Shown here piece by piece: positions 59,705-64,000 of a DNA stretch of 64,000 nucleotides. This DNA is from CAVQGZ01 sp963714455 (GTDB lineage Bacteria; Actinomycetota; Actinomycetes; Jiangellales; Jiangellaceae). A program made the position numbers and the translations under genes. The notes below the pieces were generated by a model. It worked only from the letters and a program-made list of their open reading frames with translations. It did not search any database and was not told where the DNA came from. The stretch spans positions 62,001 through 126,000 of the forward strand of contig CAVQON010000019.1 of assembly GCA_963714455.1 (NCBI GenBank), given 5' to 3'. Position 1 is the first letter of the stretch. Each line of letters begins with the position of its first letter.

Positions 59705-59721
59705 GTCAGCCGGCGTCGCGC

Positions 59722-60546
59722 CTACGCGCTCAGGGCGCCCGTGCTGAGCCCGATGAGGACGGCCGAGCCCAGGGCGATGCGGTAGACCACGAACGGTAGG
59801 TACGACCGGGTGGTGACCCAGCGCAGCAGCCACGCGATCGTCGCGTACCCGACGACGAAGGCCACGAGGGTGGCCGCGACCGTCGGGCCCACCCCGTAGG
59901 CGTTGTCGCCGCCAGGGATGGACGGAAGCTGGTACAGACCCGCGCCGACCACGGCCGGGATCGCCAGCAGGAACGCGTAGCGCGTGGCGGCGGCCCGGTC
60001 GTAGCCCAGGAACAGCCCGGTGCTGATCGTCGCCCCGGACCGGGACACCCCAGGGATGAGCGCCAACGCCTGCCCCGACCCGTACAGGACGGCGTCGCGC
60101 CACCCGAGGTCGGTGATCGGCTTGCGGTGGGCGCCGACGCGGTCGGCGATGCCGAGGATCACGCCGAACACGATGAGCATGGTGCCGACCAGGTAGAGGT
60201 TGCGGGCTGTCGTCTCGATCGCGTCGCGGAAGAACACGCCGAGAAGCACGATGGGCAGGCTGCCCACGATGATGTACCAGCCCATCTTGGCGTCGTGCTC
60301 GGTCCGCCGCGCGGGCTGGGTCAGCGATGCCAGCCACGTGGTCGCGATGCGCCAGATGTCGCGCCAGAAGTACAGCAGCACCGCCACCTCGGTGCCGATC
60401 TGCACGACGGCGGTGAAGGCCGCCCCGGGGTCGTCCCAGCCGAGGAAGGCCGGCACCACGCGCAGGTGCGCGCTGCTCGAGATGGGCAGGAACTCCGTGA
60501 GGCCTTGCAGGATGCCGAGAAAGACCGCCTGGAACCACTCCGTCAC
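59722..60546 (-). CDS. uppP: Undecaprenyl-diphosphatase UppP
   Basis: A 274-residue protein with about eight TM helices. The two signature blocks are ILQGLTEFLPISSSAHLRVV ((E/Q)xxxE-type and SSSAH) and LIPGVSRSGATISTGLFLGY. It removes one phosphate from undecaprenyl pyrophosphate, renewing the lipid carrier for wall synthesis and giving bacitracin resistance. The GTG start has no overlapping neighbour; the divergent aldo/keto reductase starts 68 bases away. It matches Rv2136c by position. Confidence 0.96.
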   Translation of the reverse strand: MTEWFQAVFLGILQGLTEFLPISSSAHLRVVPAFLGWDDPGAAFTAVVQIGTEVAVLLYFWRDIWRIATTWLASLTQPARRTEHDAKMGWYIIVGSLPIVLLGVFFRDAIETTARNLYLVGTMLIVFGVILGIADRVGAHRKPITDLGWRDAVLYGSGQALALIPGVSRSGATISTGLFLGYDRAAATRYAFLLAIPAVVGAGLYQLPSIPGGDNAYGVGPTVAATLVAFVVGYATIAWLLRWVTTRSYLPFVVYRIALGSAVLIGLSTGALSA

Positions 60547-60614
60547 GAACGTGCCGCCTGCATCATGGTGCGGAAGAGTAACCAGCCCCCGGTGCCCGGT
60601 AGCCTCCCACGTCC

Positions 60615-61562
60615 GTGGAGACCCGACGTGTTGGCCGCAGTGGTCTGGCGGTGTCGCGACTCGGTCTGGGAACCATCACGTGGGGCCGCGACACCGACGA
60701 GCACGAGGCCCGCGAGCAGCTCGAGCACTTCGTCGCGGCCGGCGGGACGCTGCTGGACTGTGCCCCGGAGTACGGGGACGGCCGGGCCGAGACCGTGCTC
60801 GGCGGCCTGCTCGGGCGCGTCGTCCCCCGTCGGGACGTCGTGCTGAGCGGACGTGCGGGCCTCGGGTGGCGCGGCGACGTGCTCACCCACGACACCAGCT
60901 CGGCGGCGCTGCTGGCCCAGCTCGACGACACCCTCGACCGTCTCGGCACCGACCATCTCGACCTGTGGGTGCTGCACGGCTTCTCCCCCGGTGTGCCGCG
61001 GGAGGAGTCCCTCGCGGCGCTGGACGCCGCGGTTCGATCGGGCCGCACCCGGTACGTGGGCGTCGCGATCGAGTCGGGCTGGCAGCTCGGGTGGACGATG
61101 GCGCACCAGCGCGCCTGGCCCGACCGGGGCGTCCCGGTCGCCGTGCAGGCGGAGTACTCGCTGCTGCGTCGTGACGTCGAGCAGCAGGTCGGCCCGGCGG
61201 CGAGTGAGCTCGGGGCCGGCCTTCTCGCAGTCTCCCCGCTCGGGCGGGGCGTGCTCACCGGCAAGTACCGCGGCGGCGTGCCGGCAGACTCGCGGGCGGC
61301 GTCGCCGCACCTCGGCCCGTTCGTCGCCCCCTACCTCGACGACTGGGCCCAGGGCATCGTCGAGGCGGTCGCGACGGCAGCCGACGGTCTGGCGATCAGC
61401 CCGCTCGAGGTGGCGCTGGCCTGGGTGCGGGACCGCCCTGGGGTGGCGTCGGCCATCGTCGGCGCCCGCACCGCGGCTCAGCTGCGCGCCGTGCTGCTGG
61501 CCGACCAGGTGACGCTGCCGAGCGCCATCGTGGACGCCCTCGACGAGGTCTCCGCCTCGTGA
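60615..61562 (+). CDS. Aldo/keto reductase with substituted catalytic lysine
   Basis: A 315-residue TIM-barrel oxidoreductase: RRVGRSGLAVSRLGLGTITW, LLDCAPEYGDGRAETVLGGL, DHLDLWVLHGF, RYVGVAIESGWQ and NADPH-binding SAIVGARTAAQL. Of the catalytic tetrad Asp48, Tyr53 and His121 are present, but the Lys position in the strand VVLSGRAGL is Arg80, so activity may be altered. The substrate is unknown. The GTG start is 68 bases from the divergent uppP; the stop overlaps the DUF5703 gene (GTGA). Confidence 0.9.
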   Translation: METRRVGRSGLAVSRLGLGTITWGRDTDEHEAREQLEHFVAAGGTLLDCAPEYGDGRAETVLGGLLGRVVPRRDVVLSGRAGLGWRGDVLTHDTSSAALLAQLDDTLDRLGTDHLDLWVLHGFSPGVPREESLAALDAAVRSGRTRYVGVAIESGWQLGWTMAHQRAWPDRGVPVAVQAEYSLLRRDVEQQVGPAASELGAGLLAVSPLGRGVLTGKYRGGVPADSRAASPHLGPFVAPYLDDWAQGIVEAVATAADGLAISPLEVALAWVRDRPGVASAIVGARTAAQLRAVLLADQVTLPSAIVDALDEVSAS

Positions 61563-61792
61563 GCGCGTCCGCGTCCGGGCTGGGCTGGGAGTTCTGGACC
61601 TTCACGCTCCCCCGCGGCACCACGCGTGCGGACGCGCGGACGCTGCTCGTCGCGCACGCCGACACCGGGCACTGGGTGCTCGACCGGGTGCGCGTCTACC
61701 CGGACGGGCGTCGCGTCGTGCGGCTGCGGCGACGGACGATGCGGCTCAGCAGCGGTCGAGAAAGCCATCCAGTGCTCCCGCACCGAACGTGA
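61559..61792 (+). CDS. DUF5703 family small protein
   Basis: A 77-residue protein. It contains WEFWTFTLPRGTTRADARTLL and GHWVLDRVRVYPDGRRVVRLRRR, the two conserved blocks of actinobacterial DUF5703, rich in Arg near the end. Function unknown. It overlaps the aldo/keto reductase by four bases, a pairing common in Actinobacteria. Its last 47 bases overlap the convergent M20 peptidase gene. Confidence 0.85.
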   Translation: MSASASGLGWEFWTFTLPRGTTRADARTLLVAHADTGHWVLDRVRVYPDGRRVVRLRRRTMRLSSGRESHPVLPHRT

Positions 61793-63062
61793 GCGCCTCG
61801 ACCGGCACCCGCTCGTCCACGCCGTGGAACAGGGCGGGGAAGTCGAGGTCGGCAGGCAGGCGCAGCGGCGAGAAGCCGTAGCCGCGGATGCCGAGGCGGC
61901 TGAACGCCTTGGCGTCGGTGCCGCCGAACAGCATGTAGGGCGCGACGGCGCAGCCCGGGTCGGCCTCCTTCAGCGCGGCCACCATCGCGTCGACCGTCCG
62001 CCCGGCGAACGGGGTCTCCAGGGCCACGTCGACGAAGGTGTCGATGCGCCGCACCCGCTCGCCGAGCAGCGAGTCGATGGTGTCGAGGAACTCCTCGCCC
62101 CCACCCGGCAGGAAGCGTCCGTCGATCTGGCCCTCGGCCGTGCGCGGCACCTGGTTGGTCTTCTGGCCGGCCCGCAGCACGGTCGGGTTGGCGGTGTTGC
62201 GGGTCGTCGCGGTGACGATGCGTCCGATCGACCCGAGCACCTCGCGCAGGCCCGCCGCGTCGTCAGGGTTGAGCCGTGCCCCGGTCTCGTCGGCGACCTG
62301 AGCGAACAGCGTGTTGATCGTGGGTGTCAGCGTGGTCGGCCAGGTGTGGTCGGCCACCCGAGCCATCGCCCGCGCCAGCTCGGCCACGCAGTTGTCGGCG
62401 TGGGGCAGGGACCCGTGACCCTCGGTGCCGTCGGCCTGCACCGTCATCCAGGCGATGCCCTTCTCCGCGGTCTGCACCAGGTAGGTCCGCCGACCGGTGG
62501 GCAGCGTCACCGAGAAGCCGCCTACCTCCCCCACCGCCTCGGTGCAGCCGGCGAAGAGCTCGGGGTGGTTCTCCGTCAGCCAGTGCGCCCCCCACGTGCC
62601 GCCGGCCTCCTCGTCGGCGGTGAAGCAGACCACCACAGGCCGGTCGGGCAGCCGACCGGTGCGCACGCGGTCGCGCACCACGGCGAGGATCATCGCGTCC
62701 ATGTCCTTCATGTCCACCGCGCCCCGGCCCCAGACGCACCCGTCGGCCACCTCGCCCGCCCAGGGGTCGTACCGCCACTGCTTCGGGTCGGCGGGCACCA
62801 CGTCGAGGTGACCGTGCAGCAGCAGCGCGTCGGTGCGTGACTCGTCGGCACCCGGCAGCCGGACGACGACGTTCGTGCGACGCGGGCCCGACTCGAGGAT
62901 CAGCGGGTCGAGCCCCACCTCCCGCAGCCGGTCCGCGACGTACCCGGCCGCTTCCCGCTCCCCCGGACCGGAGCCGTCCCCGTAGTTCGTGGAGTCGATC
63001 CGGATGAGGTCGCGGCACAGCTCGACGACCTCGTCGGCGGCGCGTGTGGGTTCGGTGGTCAT
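61746..63062 (-). CDS. M20/M25/M40 family metallopeptidase
   Basis: A 438-residue hydrolase. It has LLLHGHLDVVPADPKQWRYD (zinc His and bridging Asp neighbourhood), GCVWGRGAVDMKDMDAMIL, VCFTADEEAGGTWGAHWL (catalytic Glu-Glu), a dimerisation domain with GSLPHADNCVAELARAM, and PYMLFGGTDAKAFSRLGIRG near the last ligand. The family includes carboxypeptidases, desuccinylases and dipeptidases; the substrate is not clear. It starts ATG 63062, 29 bases from the tRNA gene on the other strand. Confidence 0.94.
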   Translation of the reverse strand: MTTEPTRAADEVVELCRDLIRIDSTNYGDGSGPGEREAAGYVADRLREVGLDPLILESGPRRTNVVVRLPGADESRTDALLLHGHLDVVPADPKQWRYDPWAGEVADGCVWGRGAVDMKDMDAMILAVVRDRVRTGRLPDRPVVVCFTADEEAGGTWGAHWLTENHPELFAGCTEAVGEVGGFSVTLPTGRRTYLVQTAEKGIAWMTVQADGTEGHGSLPHADNCVAELARAMARVADHTWPTTLTPTINTLFAQVADETGARLNPDDAAGLREVLGSIGRIVTATTRNTANPTVLRAGQKTNQVPRTAEGQIDGRFLPGGGEEFLDTIDSLLGERVRRIDTFVDVALETPFAGRTVDAMVAALKEADPGCAVAPYMLFGGTDAKAFSRLGIRGYGFSPLRLPADLDFPALFHGVDERVPVEALTFGAGALDGFLDRC

Positions 63063-63091
63063 GTGCCTATCCTGTACCCTGATGCCTCCTC

Positions 63092-63180
63092 GTCCGGGTG
63101 GCGGAATAGGCAGACGCGCTAGCTTGAGGTGCTAGTGCCCGTTTAAGGGCGTGGGGGTTCAAGTCCCCCCTCGGACACCA
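63092..63180 (+). tRNA. tRNA-Leu (anticodon GAG)
   Basis: A class II tRNA of 89 bases with encoded CCA. The acceptor stem GTCCGGG pairs with CTCGGAC; the D arm GGCGGAATAGGCAGACGCGC follows. The anticodon stem CTAGC/GCTAG encloses loop TTGAGGT with anticodon GAG. The long variable arm TGCCCGTTTAAGGGCG and T arm GGGGGTTCAAGTCCCCC complete the fold. It reads CUC/CUU leucine codons. Confidence 0.97.
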
Positions 63181-63197
63181 GAATCACCGTCAGTGGC

Positions 63198-63857
63198 TCA
63201 CGCCTGCAGCAGGTCTGCGCTCGTCGTGCGCAGCCGCTGCGACGTCGTCGCGTAGGCGTCGGGCTGCAGCCGGGTGCCCAGGTCTTTCGCCCGGTCGATC
63301 GCGGTCGCCACGACCGACTCCGGGGCAACGACCTCGTCGAGAAAGCCGACGTCGACGGCGCGCACCGGGGTCCACATCTCGGCCAGCACCACCGCGCGCC
63401 TGCGCAGGGGCGCAGCCAGACGTTCCTGGGCCAGCGCGACCGCCACCTCGGGCAGCGGCATGCCGATGGCCACCTCGTTCAGCCCGACCGCGACGTCGGC
63501 GTCCGCCCCCACCCGCACGTCGGCGGCCAGCAGCATGACCGCACCGAGGGCGACGGCGTGCCCGGTGCACGCGATGACGACCGGCACCGGGCTCTGGTAC
63601 AGCCGGGCCAGCACCTGGCCACCGCGGCGCACCAGCGCCTCGGCCGCCGGGCCGCCCTGGCCCACCACCGACAGGTCGAAGCCGCCCGAGAACACCCCGT
63701 CACGCCCGGCCAGCACGATCGCGCGAGCGCCGGTCGCGGCATCCAGAGCGGCGTCCAGATCGTCCAGCATGGCGTCGTTGACCGCGTTCACCTTGCCGTC
63801 GTCCATGCTCAGCACAGCGACCGAACCGTCGCGGACATGGGTGACTCGTGGCGTCAT
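63198..63857 (-). CDS. Enoyl-CoA hydratase/isomerase family protein
   Basis: A 219-residue crotonase-fold protein. It shows VAVLSMDDGKVNAVNDAMLD, AIVLAGRDGVFSGGFDLSVV (oxyanion hole) and VVIACTGHAVALGAVMLLAADVRVG. The usual catalytic Glu positions carry other residues here (for example GHAVALG and GLNEVAIGM with one Glu), so hydratase activity is not certain. It probably acts on acyl-CoA thioesters. The ATG at 63857 gives the family start (MTPRVTHVRDGSVAVL); the open frame to 63980 overlaps the divergent gene. It ends 17 bases after the tRNA. Confidence 0.88.
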   Translation of the reverse strand: MTPRVTHVRDGSVAVLSMDDGKVNAVNDAMLDDLDAALDAATGARAIVLAGRDGVFSGGFDLSVVGQGGPAAEALVRRGGQVLARLYQSPVPVVIACTGHAVALGAVMLLAADVRVGADADVAVGLNEVAIGMPLPEVAVALAQERLAAPLRRRAVVLAEMWTPVRAVDVGFLDEVVAPESVVATAIDRAKDLGTRLQPDAYATTSQRLRTTSADLLQA

Positions 63858-63894
63858 GCCCGCACGGTAGCCCTCGGGCTGCGATGATCCGGTC

Positions 63895-64000
63895 ATGCTC
63901 CGTGCCGCTGCAGCAGGCAACACCGTTGCCAAGGACGTGTTCAAAGCCGCCCTGCCCGACCTTCGACTGGGTCTGCTCAACGCCCAGTTCGACCTCGCCG
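63895..64000 (+). CDS. Probable PPK2-type polyphosphate-linked kinase, N-terminal fragment
   Basis: ATG 63895 opens a frame that runs off the right edge after 35 codons: MLRAAAAGNTVAKDVFKAAL, then PDLRLGLLNAQFDLA. The LRLGLLNAQFDLA helix resembles the start of polyphosphate:AMP phosphotransferase / PPK2 proteins, where a helix of the form LRxxLxxxQxxL precedes the Walker A strand. The catalytic part is outside the window, so the call is tentative. Confidence 0.45.
   Translation, partial: MLRAAAAGNTVAKDVFKAALPDLRLGLLNAQFDLA

Overview
The window is high-GC actinobacterial chromosome. It carries a complete Pup-proteasome locus (pafA, prcA, prcB, pup, dop, arc/mpa), a mycothiol ligase (mshC), RbpA, a secreted Rpf-type muralytic enzyme behind a c-di-AMP riboswitch, and Tat genes. 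From rbpA (12.0 kb) to uppP (60.5 kb) the core genes follow the order known from Mycobacterium tuberculosis Rv2050-Rv2136c and the matching Streptomyces block: rbpA, ppm, lnt, M24 peptidase, 5'-3' exonuclease, helY, tatC, tatA, pafA, proteasome, arc, trmI, RecB-like nuclease, metH, PAC2, mshC, SCO1664-like, DUF3090, phosphatase, uppP. The genus cannot be fixed from the sequence alone. Starts are often GTG, and adjacent genes very often overlap by four bases (GTGA).

Left part (0-12 kb): a partial ABC1-type kinase; rpf with a ydaO/c-di-AMP riboswitch; then the most unusual locus of the window, a translationally coupled three-gene operon at 2485-4825. It encodes a small protein of 15 tandem Asp-Gly-Gly-Ala units, a JmjC/cupin-4 type Fe(II)/2-oxoglutarate oxygenase, and a sucrase/ferredoxin-like thioredoxin-fold Fe-S protein. 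It looks like a substrate peptide with its modifying oxygenase and a redox partner, and I know of no described system with this composition. Next come a dif-like 28-bp site, a vapBC pair with a palindromic operator, a DHA2-type MFS pump, a TPR-like protein, DUF3097, and a glycerophosphodiesterase whose frame is broken at a GC-dinucleotide tract just before an MFS gene.

Centre (12-43.9 kb): lipoprotein maturation and mannosyl transfer genes (lnt-ppm), an acyl-CoA dehydrogenase, amidohydrolase and M24 peptidase operon, helY-corA-tatC-tatA, an FKBP lipoprotein, the pupylation and proteasome genes (pafB and pafC are absent from their usual place), arc, trmI, a RecB-type nuclease, an ABC/FtsX exporter, a HAD phosphatase, metH, PAC2 and mshC.

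Right part (43.9-64 kb): an apparent accessory island (43.9-55.9 kb) separates mshC from its usual SCO1664/DUF3090/phosphatase neighbours. At its left edge is a 173-bp IS remnant with inverted ends and the first codons of an IS5-like transposase. Inside are a tandem-domain MarR regulator, a lipoprotein, a very large sortase-type adhesin (VWA domain plus 13 DUF11-type repeats) interrupted by many single-base frame changes, a CPBP protease, a polysaccharide deacetylase lipoprotein, a small lipoprotein and a ybjQ remnant. Core genes resume with the SCO1664-like protein, DUF3090, phosphatase, an M23 endopeptidase, uppP, an aldo/keto reductase, DUF5703, an M20 peptidase, tRNA-Leu(GAG), an enoyl-CoA hydratase and the start of a probable PPK2-type gene.

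Single-base indels recur in GC-rich tracts (about 10.0, 42.9, 46-52 and 55.3-55.9 kb), and the protein frame always resumes cleanly afterwards. Sequencing or assembly error is therefore a serious alternative to real pseudogenes.
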